Below, piece after piece: positions 9,147-18,109 of a DNA stretch of 64,000 nt. The notes under the pieces are model-generated. The model had not been told where the DNA came from. It worked only from the letters and a program-made list of their open reading frames with translations, and made no database searches. The stretch's first letter is position 1. Each line of letters opens with the position of its first letter. The DNA lies in NCBI RefSeq assembly GCF_014284125.1, contig NZ_JACOFX010000022.1, positions 22,130-86,129 on the forward strand, written 5' to 3'. A program made the translations under genes and the position numbers. The stretch comes from Undibacterium umbellatum. GTDB taxonomy: Bacteria; Pseudomonadota; Gammaproteobacteria; Burkholderiales; Burkholderiaceae_D.

Positions 9147-11018
9147 CTAATCCAGCTTGAAGGCCTTGGCGATAGCCTTCCAGGCTATGTACTTGAAGTT
9201 TTGCGTACCATCTGGCAGGCGCTTGTAGCCATCCTGTACCACCAGCATGCCGTTGGCAAACTCGCCGCCAAAATTAACGGCGCTGACATCAAGTCCATCT
9301 GTTTCTGATGTGCCATCTATGCCCTTGGCCAGATTCAAACCTATGCGGAATTTGCCGCGCAGGCGATACGGTGCTTGCGTCTCCAGCACCAGGTAACTGT
9401 TGTCACCCTGGCTGGACACCAGCAAGTAATTTGCCTTTTCACCAAAATAAATGGACAGACCTTCGACATCGGCGACCAGTTGTTTACCTACAGGCATGAC
9501 CATCTGCATATCTGCAGGTTGATCGGCTTTGGCTGATGTAACCCAGACGCCGCGTTTTTCTTCACCGATGAAGAGACGGTCAGTCTTGTCGTCTGCCACA
9601 CAAGCTTCTGGTTGGCTGCCCAGTTTGAAGTTGCGCACCAGGCTGCTGCTGAAGCCTTGCTCATTGTGCGTAATGCGGAATTGCTGAAAAGTGCCATCCT
9701 TGTCATTCACAAAAGCTTCGAGGCCACCAGTGCGTGGCTGGTACAAACAAAAGCCATAGATTTTGTCCAGTTTGGTGGCAAAGCGTGCTGCCTCTGACAC
9801 TTGCCCCTGACCATTGATGACGTATAACACCAGGCTGTTTTCATCACGCTGGGTCGCCATGGCGATATCAAAACTTTGCTGGCCCCATTTGATGTTTTGG
9901 CGGACGTCAACGTTGTTGAGGCGACCGCTTTCCAGTAATTGGGTTTGCTTGCCTTGCATGTCATACACCAGTAAGCCTTGCTTCTTGTTGGTGCCCAGTA
10001 CACGCGACAATGTGGCATCTTGCGGATGCACCCAGATGGCTGGATCATCGGCAGCATCGCCATAGCGGGCGACTGTATTGGTCTGTACCGCCGGTTCTAT
10101 GACGGTAACCTCTGGGCTTGCTGCGGTATGCATCCAGGCTGTGCTGCTGCCGCGCCAGGTCTTTGCCTGCTCATCGAGTAGCAGCATGTCAAGCTTGCCG
10201 TTGGCTGTCTGCACCTGGATATTTGCTGCGCTGTATGGCAGGTTCACGACCTGGGCAGGCTGGAAATGCTGTCCCTCTTTCTGGCGATACAGATGCAGCT
10301 TTCTGCCCTTGGCATCCAGCACTGCCACGCCGCCTGGCGCTGCACTGATGGCTGAGGCTCCACCTTGCAATTTTCCAAACGGGGCAGCCATGGCGACAGG
10401 TTTTAGTTTGGCTGAAGTTTCTGCTTCTGCGGTAAATGCCCATACACCGCTATCAGGCGCGTTCAGGTAAAGTGTCCGGCTTTGGTCATCAACACGGCAA
10501 TGCTTGCTATGTGGAGGCAGGGCCAGCTTGCGCACCAGCTGCGCACTGTCATTATGCATGACCCATTGCTCGCTCTGGCCTTCCTTGCCGATCAGGAAGA
10601 CATGATCCAGCTGCTGTGCATCGCGATACAGACACAGGCTTTCCAGTGAAAAATCTGGCGATGCCATGCTGGTCTGTAAACGCATTTTCCCGGTTTTTAC
10701 ATCCGCCACATAGGCATAGGTTTTTTGTGTGTCGGCATCCATGAATACCGCCAGCATACCATCTGCATGAGGGCGTGCATCCAGGTGCTTTGCTCGCAGG
10801 CTGACTTTGCTGCGTTCCTTGCCAGCGGCGTCAAGCAGGCGCAGACCTTGTTTGTCGAGCAGGAGCCAGCCACCATCTGGCAGCGCGACAATTTCCTGCG
10901 CGCGACCGGCGACGGCGGGTGGCAGGCTGGCTGCCGAAGCGGACGCACTGCAGGAAAAAGCTGCCAGAAAAGCCAGGCTGGATATCAGATATTTTGTTTT
11001 CATCATTTTCAATTTCAT
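9147..11018 (-). CDS. Beta-propeller phytase (3-phytase)
   Basis: A 623-residue secreted enzyme expected to release phosphate from myo-inositol hexakisphosphate in a calcium-dependent way. The signal peptide runs through FLAAFSCSASASAAS. The C-terminal half (about 300-623) has the phytase-family signatures DAADDPAIWVHP, LNNVDVR, YGFCLY, QPEACVADD, GVW, DVEGLSIY and SSQGDNSYLV. The N-terminal half resembles a second, degenerate propeller, as in dual-domain phytases. Its ATG shares a base with the TonB receptor stop (TGATG), so translation is coupled. Family and context fit uptake of phytate or its breakdown products. A PhoB-like promoter precedes the receptor gene. Confidence 0.88.
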   Translation of the reverse strand: MKLKMMKTKYLISSLAFLAAFSCSASASAASLPPAVAGRAQEIVALPDGGWLLLDKQGLRLLDAAGKERSKVSLRAKHLDARPHADGMLAVFMDADTQKTYAYVADVKTGKMRLQTSMASPDFSLESLCLYRDAQQLDHVFLIGKEGQSEQWVMHNDSAQLVRKLALPPHSKHCRVDDQSRTLYLNAPDSGVWAFTAEAETSAKLKPVAMAAPFGKLQGGASAISAAPGGVAVLDAKGRKLHLYRQKEGQHFQPAQVVNLPYSAANIQVQTANGKLDMLLLDEQAKTWRGSSTAWMHTAASPEVTVIEPAVQTNTVARYGDAADDPAIWVHPQDATLSRVLGTNKKQGLLVYDMQGKQTQLLESGRLNNVDVRQNIKWGQQSFDIAMATQRDENSLVLYVINGQGQVSEAARFATKLDKIYGFCLYQPRTGGLEAFVNDKDGTFQQFRITHNEQGFSSSLVRNFKLGSQPEACVADDKTDRLFIGEEKRGVWVTSAKADQPADMQMVMPVGKQLVADVEGLSIYFGEKANYLLVSSQGDNSYLVLETQAPYRLRGKFRIGLNLAKGIDGTSETDGLDVSAVNFGGEFANGMLVVQDGYKRLPDGTQNFKYIAWKAIAKAFKLD

Positions 11019-13555
11019 CAGAATACACTGGCTTTCAAGCTGATTTTATAAGTGCGGCCATACTGTTCATATTGGGCATTGTATTGGTGCGATCCCTGAT
11101 AGACATAGTATTTTTCATTGTTCAGGTTTGCCGCTTCAAAGATCAGCTGGAAGCGTTTGTTGATCTGATATGCCAGAGAAAAATCCAGCTGCTTTTGGGC
11201 ATCAACAATACGGTCCTGATCAGCGCGTAAAATATCCGTTCCCAGTTCCAGCAGATAAGGAGATTTATAGTTGACTGCCAGGCGCGTGCTGACGCGGCCG
11301 TGTTCATAGCCCAGCATCAGATTCATGACCTGGTCAGACTGGCCTGGCAGATTGATGGAACGGCTGCGGAACTTGCCCAGAGCTGTGTCATAGCGCGCTA
11401 TGTCGGCACTGGAGCGGGTGAAGCTGGCATTAGCGCCTACGATCAGATATTTCCAGGGGGCTGGCAACATGCGCAGTGGCTGTGAATAAGACAGTTCTAT
11501 GCCTTTGACGTTGGCGCTATCACCATTCGCATAAGAGACAGCACTGGTATAGCCTTGCCATGCGCCAGATCCGGCCAGATTGGTGGTGTAAGTGAAGTTT
11601 TTGATATCCTTATTGAACAGGTAAGCCGACACGCTGCCATCATGGTCCAGTATTTTTTCTACACCGAAATCAAGATTGCTGGCTTTCAGCGGTTTTAGGT
11701 CCGGGTTGCCGATGACAGCTTCAGTGGTACTGGTGAGATTGATGCCTGGTGCCAACTGGCTGAAGTTGGCGCGCACGACCGCATTTGTCCATGCAGCACG
11801 CACACTGGTTTTTTTATCCAGGTCATAACGCAGATGCAGGGATGGCAGCCAGTCTGAATAACTGCGCTGGCGATTGATGGCCTGCAGGCTGGTGCCGCCG
11901 GTCACTTTTGTACCAGCAGCGTCAAACTGTGTGCGTTCTACCCGGGCGCCAGCCAGTATGTGCAAGGCATCGGTATCAAAACTGTTCTGCAGATAGGCGG
12001 CATCGATATTTTCGTTGATCTTGTAGTCATTGATAGCAGATTCCAGCGTCAGGCGAGCAGCATTCCTGTCCAGACCTGCGACGCGGGCGCGGACCAGATC
12101 AGCGCTGATGGCTGTACCAATATTACCCAGTGGATAATCGAGAGCCTGATTTTGCACAAAGCTAGTCATGGAGGTGGAACCCGGACCCCAATAATTACCA
12201 CTGCTGGTTTTGCTGCTGTTGTATGTCCATTGATTGGTGTCATTGGTTTTTTCACGGCGGCTGGCCTTGGCGCCGAATTTCAGATTGGATTCAAACTGCT
12301 CGAAGTGAAATTTGCGCGCAAGATCAACTTTGATGTGTTGCTCGGTATCTTTGGAAAACCGCTGTTGGATGCTGATGGCATTGAGGCTGTAATTGGCGGG
12401 ATCGTACAGAGTGGCCGGGCCTATGATCCTTGGCACTTCACTATCAACAAAACCAACTCCAGCAAAATTGGCATTGCCACGGAAGCGGCCATCGTTCAAG
12501 GCTTCTGGCGTATCTTCGCTGGCGCGGCTGGAAGCTGCTGACAGATCGAGTTTCCAGTCCTGGAATTTCTGTTCAGTACCCAGCACAAGAGAGCTGATGG
12601 TCTGGGTGTATTTACGCTGACGGATACGGCGCTCGGCCCTGGCAGTAGTGCTTGTACCTTCGGCCAGAGTACCGCTGGAAAAATTACCCAGGGTGATGCG
12701 GTCGCGTACTTCGTCATCGCTGAAATCACTCAGGAAGCCGTGCAGGAAATAAGTTTGTGTGCTTGTAGGCTTGTAATCAAGATTCAGGGCGTAGGCATGA
12801 CGTTCACGCACGGGCAGGTAATCGCGAAGTTCAAATCCGCCCAGCTTGCCGTTTTCCCAGGCACCACCGGTTTCTGCATTATCCGAGCCAAAACTGCGTT
12901 TCTCTGCGCTGATACCTGCAGCGATACCCAGCTTGCCGCCAGCAAAGCGGTCCGCCCACAAGAGACCAGCATTCGGGCTGGTTTTGCCTGTGACCTGGTC
13001 ATAGCTGGCACCAGTATTCAATGTCAGGAATTTGCCCGGCAAATCAAAGGCGGTCAAGCTTTTGACCTCGACTGCACCACCGAGTGAACTGGCATCCTGT
13101 TCCGGGCGCAAGGTCTTGGTCACTTCCAGAGAACGTATCATCCCGGCTGGCAAGACATCCAGGGCCACAGCACGACGGCTGGCTTCGGGGGATGGCACCA
13201 GAGCACCGTTGATGCTCACACCGTTGAGATCAGCACCGAGGCCGCGCACCGAGATATAGCGGCCTTCACCCTGGTCACGCTGGACGGCGATGCCCGGCAG
13301 GCGGGCCAGTGCTTCAGCCGCATTTTTATCCGGCAAGCCGCCGATGTCATCGCTGCTGACTACGCTGACGATATTGTCAGCTTTTTCCTGCATTTCCAGT
13401 GCCTTGCGCAAGCTGGTGCGCTGACCGGTGATTGTGACAGTACTGGCATCACTGACGGTCACATTAGGGCCTTGGGCATGGGCACTCAGCATGGCCGAAA
13501 TGCCCAGCATGATAATGGAGAGTTGAGGGATAGGTTTTTTCTTCAGGGTTTTCAT
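11018..13555 (-). CDS. TonB-dependent receptor, phytase-linked
   Basis: An outer-membrane receptor of about 845 residues. After a signal peptide (MKTLKKKPIPQLSIIMLG... ending AHAQ) comes the plug domain, with the segments DNIVSVVSSDDIGGLPDKN, ALARLPGIAVQRDQGEGRY and VRGLGADLNGVSINGA. A long beta-barrel ends in the aromatic terminus ISLKASVF. ATG 13555 is used because the residues before it do not form a signal peptide. Coupling to a phytase suggests import of inositol phosphates, with exbB/exbD elsewhere in this window as possible energisers. The Shine-Dalgarno (GCGGAAAT) is weak. Confidence 0.9.
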   Translation of the reverse strand: MKTLKKKPIPQLSIIMLGISAMLSAHAQGPNVTVSDASTVTITGQRTSLRKALEMQEKADNIVSVVSSDDIGGLPDKNAAEALARLPGIAVQRDQGEGRYISVRGLGADLNGVSINGALVPSPEASRRAVALDVLPAGMIRSLEVTKTLRPEQDASSLGGAVEVKSLTAFDLPGKFLTLNTGASYDQVTGKTSPNAGLLWADRFAGGKLGIAAGISAEKRSFGSDNAETGGAWENGKLGGFELRDYLPVRERHAYALNLDYKPTSTQTYFLHGFLSDFSDDEVRDRITLGNFSSGTLAEGTSTTARAERRIRQRKYTQTISSLVLGTEQKFQDWKLDLSAASSRASEDTPEALNDGRFRGNANFAGVGFVDSEVPRIIGPATLYDPANYSLNAISIQQRFSKDTEQHIKVDLARKFHFEQFESNLKFGAKASRREKTNDTNQWTYNSSKTSSGNYWGPGSTSMTSFVQNQALDYPLGNIGTAISADLVRARVAGLDRNAARLTLESAINDYKINENIDAAYLQNSFDTDALHILAGARVERTQFDAAGTKVTGGTSLQAINRQRSYSDWLPSLHLRYDLDKKTSVRAAWTNAVVRANFSQLAPGINLTSTTEAVIGNPDLKPLKASNLDFGVEKILDHDGSVSAYLFNKDIKNFTYTTNLAGSGAWQGYTSAVSYANGDSANVKGIELSYSQPLRMLPAPWKYLIVGANASFTRSSADIARYDTALGKFRSRSINLPGQSDQVMNLMLGYEHGRVSTRLAVNYKSPYLLELGTDILRADQDRIVDAQKQLDFSLAYQINKRFQLIFEAANLNNEKYYVYQGSHQYNAQYEQYGRTYKISLKASVF

Positions 13556-13598
13556 GGATACGATTTCCGCAGGTAGTGAATGGCAAAAGAGTGGGCGG

Positions 13599-13632
13599 AT
13601 TCTAGGGGAGGTATATGTCGGTTCTGTGACAG
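13599..13632 (-). promoter_or_regulatory. PhoB-box promoter of the receptor-phytase operon
   Basis: On the minus strand CTGTCAC (13632-13626), AGAA, CCGACAT (13621-13615) reproduces the 7-4-7 pho-box layout. The first half matches the consensus fully and the second 5 of 7. Exactly 10 bp further is TAGAAT (13604-13599), a good -10 element, and no -35 is needed in PhoB promoters. The predicted start lies about 40 bp upstream of the receptor ATG. The call is inference from known PhoB promoter architecture. Confidence 0.6.
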
Positions 13633-13761
13633 ATGGGAGCCGGATTTGCTCTTGCACAGGAATAATGAGATGAATGACGAGGATATGAGCTGAAATGACT
13701 TTTGCGTTTGGCGATAAATAGCTGATAACTGGTTTTTTGAAAAACAGACCAAAAAGCTCGC

Positions 13762-13861
13762 CACAGAGGCACAGAGAAAGGAAAGAGGATACTCAAGACG
13801 AATTCATCCATTTTGGCAAAGAATTTTTCCTCTCTCTTGCTTTTCTATGTGTCTCTGTGTT
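13762..13861. repeat. Imperfect inverted repeat of CACAGAG type
   Basis: The left arm 13762-13789 (CACAGAGGCACAGAGAAAGG and on) pairs imperfectly with the right arm 13829-13861 (ending CTATGTGTCTCTGTG) across a 40-bp loop. It may be a dispersed intergenic palindrome. The rest of the 465-bp gap between the receptor and the GGDEF gene shows no gene. Confidence 0.5.
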
Positions 13862-14020
13862 GAGAGGTCTTTTGTGTTTTTAACATAAGCCGGTGAAAAA
13901 ATGAGCCGTTTGCACCCCCGTTGTTTTCCATCCATAGGCCATATCAAAAAACACCCATGTCATCTTCTTGTCACGCACGTCAATTAGTCTCGCGCGACCT
14001 GACCTTTGGATGTGAATGCA

Positions 14021-14944
14021 ATGTTAAAAAATTCCATGTTGCGCCTGCATAGAAATTTCATTATCTCTGCCTGCCTGGCACTGTGTGCCTTTATTTTTTT
14101 ATATGCCTATATGGGCACGCCCAAGCCCTTGATTAGATGGAAGTGGATGGACATCGTTGGAGAGGGTGGTACTGCGATGATGGCTGGACTGTGGCTGCTG
14201 CTCATGCTCAGTAGCCGCCCCAGAGGGCTGCTGACGCGCTTGTTCGCCTTTGGCCTGGCCGCCATCATGCTGGGTTCATGGGCGGATTGCCTGGATGAAT
14301 TCTTTGTTATTCCCAAGGAAGATATTTGGGCTCACCTACTGGAATCCATGCTGGTATTTACCGGTATGCTGATCGTCACGGCTGGCATGTATTACTGGCG
14401 TGAAGAACAGTTTGCACTCAATGAGCACTTGCAAAAACGTGAACGCCTGTTTCGCGATCACCGTGCTTTTGATCGTGTGACCCAACTCAGCAATGCCGAT
14501 TATTTGCGCCTGCAAATCAAGCTAGAGATGGACAATCATCCAGGCTTGCCTTGTGCTCTGGTGTTGCTGGACATAGATCAGTTTCATCTTATCAATCGTC
14601 AATATGGCCAGCATGAAGGCGATAAGGTCTTGCTGGCAGTCAGTCATATGCTCTTGCTGAACCTGCACAATAAGGATGTGCTTTGCCGCTATGCCGGAGA
14701 CAGATTTGCTCTGGTCTTGCATGACCGCAGCCTGGAAGAGGCGCAGGCACTGGCTGTGCATCTATGCCATATGGTCAGGCAGATGCGGTATTGCGCGCAA
14801 GAGCAGACGCTGGAAATCAGCATGCGCCATGCCTGCACCATGGCAGATGACGTGCCTGATACCCTGCTGTCCAGACTGAGCCGAGCGCTTGAGAGCAGTG
14901 CACATGCCAGTGTCGAGCCGCCATTGCCAGCGGGAGCACTGTAA
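14021..14944 (+). CDS. Membrane protein with degenerate GGDEF domain
   Basis: A protein of about 307 residues with four hydrophobic segments in the first 125 residues and a GGDEF-like domain after it. The domain keeps the LLDIDQFHLIN segment (metal and substrate side). The signature loop is AGDRF (about residues 225-229) where active cyclases have GGDEF, so diguanylate cyclase activity is doubtful. A TTG at 14006 is an alternative start. The stop codon overlaps the ATG of the next gene (TAATG), pairing it with an AraC-type regulator. A signalling role as a receptor for c-di-GMP or as a non-catalytic partner is inference. Confidence 0.8.
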   Translation: MLKNSMLRLHRNFIISACLALCAFIFLYAYMGTPKPLIRWKWMDIVGEGGTAMMAGLWLLLMLSSRPRGLLTRLFAFGLAAIMLGSWADCLDEFFVIPKEDIWAHLLESMLVFTGMLIVTAGMYYWREEQFALNEHLQKRERLFRDHRAFDRVTQLSNADYLRLQIKLEMDNHPGLPCALVLLDIDQFHLINRQYGQHEGDKVLLAVSHMLLLNLHNKDVLCRYAGDRFALVLHDRSLEEAQALAVHLCHMVRQMRYCAQEQTLEISMRHACTMADDVPDTLLSRLSRALESSAHASVEPPLPAGAL

Positions 14945-15999
14945 TGCGTTTTCATCAGGCAGCCGATACCTGCCTGCCAGCGGAGTATCATGCTGCCCAG
15001 ATATTGTCCTATGCGCGTGACCGCGAACTTGATGATGACCTGATCCTGCGGGGCAGCGATTTGATAGCCGAACATATCACCCAGGGTCTATGCCGCATCA
15101 GCCCGCAGCAATACCTGCAACTACTGGGCAATGCCTTGCAAGCATTGCGTAGTGCAGACAGTAGTTTCATGCTTGGTCAGCAAATGTTGCCAGGACATTT
15201 TGGCAGCGTCAGTCACGCATTATTACAGGCGCAAAACTTGCGTCAGGCGCTGGATATTTTGTGCATGCATGCCACTCGTTTGTGTCCTTTGCTCAAACCC
15301 CGATATAGTGCAGGACAGGATTACAGTATTTTGTACTGGATGGACAGTTATGGCGCACCGAGCTTGCGTCCAGCCATTGTGGAAATGCATATGACAGCGG
15401 TAGTTGCCATGTGCCGCTGGCTGAGTGGCAGGCGCTTGCCATGGCGGTTTTGCTTCAACCGCAGTGCTGCCCGTCATACCGAGCAACATGAAGTACATCT
15501 GGGCGGGGAGCTGCGTTTTAATTGCCATCTGGATGCCATGCTGATCGCCTCGGAATATCTGGATATGCCCTGGCCACGTGGTAATGCACTGGCGGCAAAC
15601 GTCGCCCTGCAACAAGCCAGGCAAGAAGCCTTGTTGATGGATGAAACACCTAGTCTGCTGAATGCTGTCTACGATTATCTGTTGGCCCATATACGTTGCA
15701 GCCCCAGTCTGGAACAACTGGCAGCGGCATTTGGCGTCAGCCCGGCCAGCATGAAACGTTATCTTGCCAGACAGGGTACGCATTTCCAGGCAGAGCTTGA
15801 TCAGGTGCGCACCCATGTTGCTCTCTACTTATTCCAGAGCCTCCAATATGACAATGAAGCCGTCGCTCACCATCTGGGGTTTCATGACGCGAATAATTTC
15901 CGTCGCTCTTTCAAACGCTGGACGGGGGTGACACCGAGCTTGTTGAAAGAGAAACTGGCAGATGATTTCCCTGGTTTAAGTTTGCATGTCATGGGCTAA
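14944..15999 (+). CDS. AraC-family regulator (arabinose-binding-like N-domain)
   Basis: A 351-residue transcription regulator. The N-terminal two thirds resemble the Arabinose_bd domain of OruR/ArgR-like AraC proteins (ILRGSDLIAEHIT, HFGSVSHALLQAQNLRQAL, EVHLGGELRFNCHLDAM). The C-terminus has the AraC double helix-turn-helix (LEQLAAAFGVSPASMKRYL and EAVAHHLGFHDANNFRRSFK, then WTGVTPSLL). It is translationally coupled to the degenerate GGDEF gene. A two-component system follows 84 bp later on the same strand. Targets unknown. Confidence 0.9.
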   Translation: MRFHQAADTCLPAEYHAAQILSYARDRELDDDLILRGSDLIAEHITQGLCRISPQQYLQLLGNALQALRSADSSFMLGQQMLPGHFGSVSHALLQAQNLRQALDILCMHATRLCPLLKPRYSAGQDYSILYWMDSYGAPSLRPAIVEMHMTAVVAMCRWLSGRRLPWRFCFNRSAARHTEQHEVHLGGELRFNCHLDAMLIASEYLDMPWPRGNALAANVALQQARQEALLMDETPSLLNAVYDYLLAHIRCSPSLEQLAAAFGVSPASMKRYLARQGTHFQAELDQVRTHVALYLFQSLQYDNEAVAHHLGFHDANNFRRSFKRWTGVTPSLLKEKLADDFPGLSLHVMG

Positions 16000-16083
16000 C
16001 TTACAACTTGTTATTGTGCCCTGACTATCGAGACGATATAGTCCAGCCTATCGCTTAAAGATGGGAACTGGGTACTTCACTTC

Positions 16084-16785
16084 ATGCATACAGAGCTAAA
16101 AAAGCTGAAAATCCTCGTTGTTGAAGACAATCTGACGATAGCACGGCAGGTCACGGCTTTCCTTGAGGGCTTGTCATGGTCATGTGATTTTGCGCATGAG
16201 GGGAAATTGGCAGTCCATCTGGCTCAGGAAAATGTTTATGACGTAGTTTTACTGGATTTGAATTTACCCGACATGGATGGCCTGGAAGTTTGTCGTCAGA
16301 TGAAAGCGACTGCTGTTTGCAATATGCCTGTGCTGATGCTGACTGCGCGAGACGCGTTTGAAGACAAGGCAAGCGGTTTTGCAGGTGGCGCTGATGATTA
16401 CCTGACCAAACCTTTCGATTTGCGTGAACTGGCTTTGCGTTGCCAGGCATTGGCCCGTCGTCAGCAGTTACACATCAACAAGCAAATCAATCTGGGGCCG
16501 CTGTTATTGTTGCCACGTGAAATGCAGGCCAGTTACCAGGGGCAGGCACTGGGTTTGACGCAAATCGGCTTCAAAATTCTATTGATGCTGGTACAGCAAT
16601 ACCCGCGCGCAGTGTCCCGCTCCGTGTTGTTGCAGGCTATCTGGGGTGATGCCATCCCAGAGAGTGATGCGCTGAAGTCACATATATACAGCCTGCGCAA
16701 GCAATTGGAAGGGGTGAGTGGCCGCAAGATGTTGGCTACCATACACCAGATAGGCTATCAATTACAACTCGATGAGAATGACTGA
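16084..16785 (+). CDS. OmpR-family response regulator
   Basis: A 233-residue regulator. The receiver domain has the acidic pair in VVEDN, phospho-acceptor D58 in LLDLNLPDMDG, and K in TKPF. The winged-helix domain has LTQIGFKILLMLVQ, SRSVLLQAIWGD and DALKSHIYSLRKQL. The normal LTxxEF of the winged helix reads LTQIGF. The gene overlaps the following kinase gene by 14 bp, so they form one operon. Function of the system unknown. Confidence 0.92.
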   Translation: MHTELKKLKILVVEDNLTIARQVTAFLEGLSWSCDFAHEGKLAVHLAQENVYDVVLLDLNLPDMDGLEVCRQMKATAVCNMPVLMLTARDAFEDKASGFAGGADDYLTKPFDLRELALRCQALARRQQLHINKQINLGPLLLLPREMQASYQGQALGLTQIGFKILLMLVQQYPRAVSRSVLLQAIWGDAIPESDALKSHIYSLRKQLEGVSGRKMLATIHQIGYQLQLDEND

Positions 16786-18010
16786 CAGTATCCAGCGCCG
16801 CTTGTTCATGATACTGGGCAGTTTCACGGCCCTGATTTGCATCGCCTATACCCTGATTGCGCTCTTGCTTGCCTATGTCACAGAAGACATGGTGCTGGAG
16901 AGTATCCTGGCGCAACAAGCCAAAGTGATCATCAGGAGCAGCAGTCATGAGACATTGCCCAGGCCAGACATGGATTTCATGCAATTGTATACTTCCGTCG
17001 ATGCCATGCCAGCAGCCGTTAGACAAGAAGTAAGAGAATTGCACGTAACAGGTGGCAGGAAACTGGAGATTTTTGGCAAGGATGGTAAACATTATCATGT
17101 GCTAAGGCTACAACTTGGTTCTGCACAGGAAGTGTATTTGCTCGCTGAAGTAAGTCCATTTTTGGTGGTCAGCCATTTGTCGGCAAGAGTGGCAGGTCTG
17201 ATGTTGACAGTCGCACTGCTGATGCTGGTTGCAGCCCTGCTTCTGGCTTATTTTTTGGTGCGGCGCATTGCCTTACCCTTGCAACAACTGGCTGAGGAAG
17301 TGAGTTCGACACCGGCAAAAGAGATACCGAGCTTTAAAGCAAGCCAGCGCAGAGATGAAATCGGCTTCCTGGCCAAAAAGCTGGAAGACAGCCTGCATGC
17401 AAGGCACACTGCGCTTTTGCGTGAAACCAATTTCACTCGTGACTTAAGTCATGAGTTGCGTACGCCCATTACTATTCTCAATAATCTGTTGCTTGCTGGC
17501 CAGGGACGTGTTCTCGCTGAGGAAGATGCTCTGGTGGCACGACAATCTGTCGATGATTTAATGCACACCTTGGACATTTTGCTGGCCTTGGCCAGGGCGG
17601 AAAACATGCTGCCCATCAAGCTAGACTTGATTGCATGCATAGAACAAAGTCTGCTCTTTGTACACTACAGTACGCCTGCCAAGCGTCATGAAGTGACGCT
17701 GGATTTACCCGCGCAATGGCTAGTGCTGGGCAACCAGCATTTGATTGGACTGCTGCTCAATAACCTGTTCAACAATGCCATGACGCATGGCGATGGGCAA
17801 GCCGCCATACACGTGTTCTTTGAACATCCCAAGCTCATACTCAGCAATGCAATCAGATCTGACAGACATAGTCATACTGCAGGCTTTGGTCATGGACGTA
17901 ACCTGATGGAGAGAATCACTAGTGCCTTGGGTTGGGAAATTCGCTTTGAACAATCAGTAGATAGCTTTCAAGTGGAAATCATTCCCCAGCCGGCAATACC
18001 TGGGCGCTGA
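16772..18010 (+). CDS. Sensor histidine kinase with atypical ATPase domain
   Basis: A 412-residue kinase with two membrane segments (about 12-36 and 141-163), a periplasmic domain of about 100 residues, a HAMP-like linker and a HisKA domain with H227 in FTRDLSHELRTPITIL. The catalytic domain keeps the N box (NNLFNNAMTHG) and a late glycine box (GFGHGRNLM). Where a DxGxG motif is expected the sequence reads LSNAIRSD. ATP binding may be weak or unusual. It overlaps the regulator gene by 14 bp. ATG 16778 is an equally possible start. Confidence 0.88.
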   Translation: MRMTDSIQRRLFMILGSFTALICIAYTLIALLLAYVTEDMVLESILAQQAKVIIRSSSHETLPRPDMDFMQLYTSVDAMPAAVRQEVRELHVTGGRKLEIFGKDGKHYHVLRLQLGSAQEVYLLAEVSPFLVVSHLSARVAGLMLTVALLMLVAALLLAYFLVRRIALPLQQLAEEVSSTPAKEIPSFKASQRRDEIGFLAKKLEDSLHARHTALLRETNFTRDLSHELRTPITILNNLLLAGQGRVLAEEDALVARQSVDDLMHTLDILLALARAENMLPIKLDLIACIEQSLLFVHYSTPAKRHEVTLDLPAQWLVLGNQHLIGLLLNNLFNNAMTHGDGQAAIHVFFEHPKLILSNAIRSDRHSHTAGFGHGRNLMERITSALGWEIRFEQSVDSFQVEIIPQPAIPGR

Positions 18011-18109
18011 ATATATAAAAAAGGCTGGCAATTTCACTTTGATTTCACCTTCTCTGAGCCAGACTGCAGGTCTTGGTAATTAAAATTTGTCTACAGGTGA
18101 AGGTCAAAA

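Noticed and set aside
8847..9308. A 153-codon plus-strand gene
   Set aside because: It lies opposite the hydrolase/HEAT remnant and the phytase C-terminus, which are clear protein families. It is a shadow frame.
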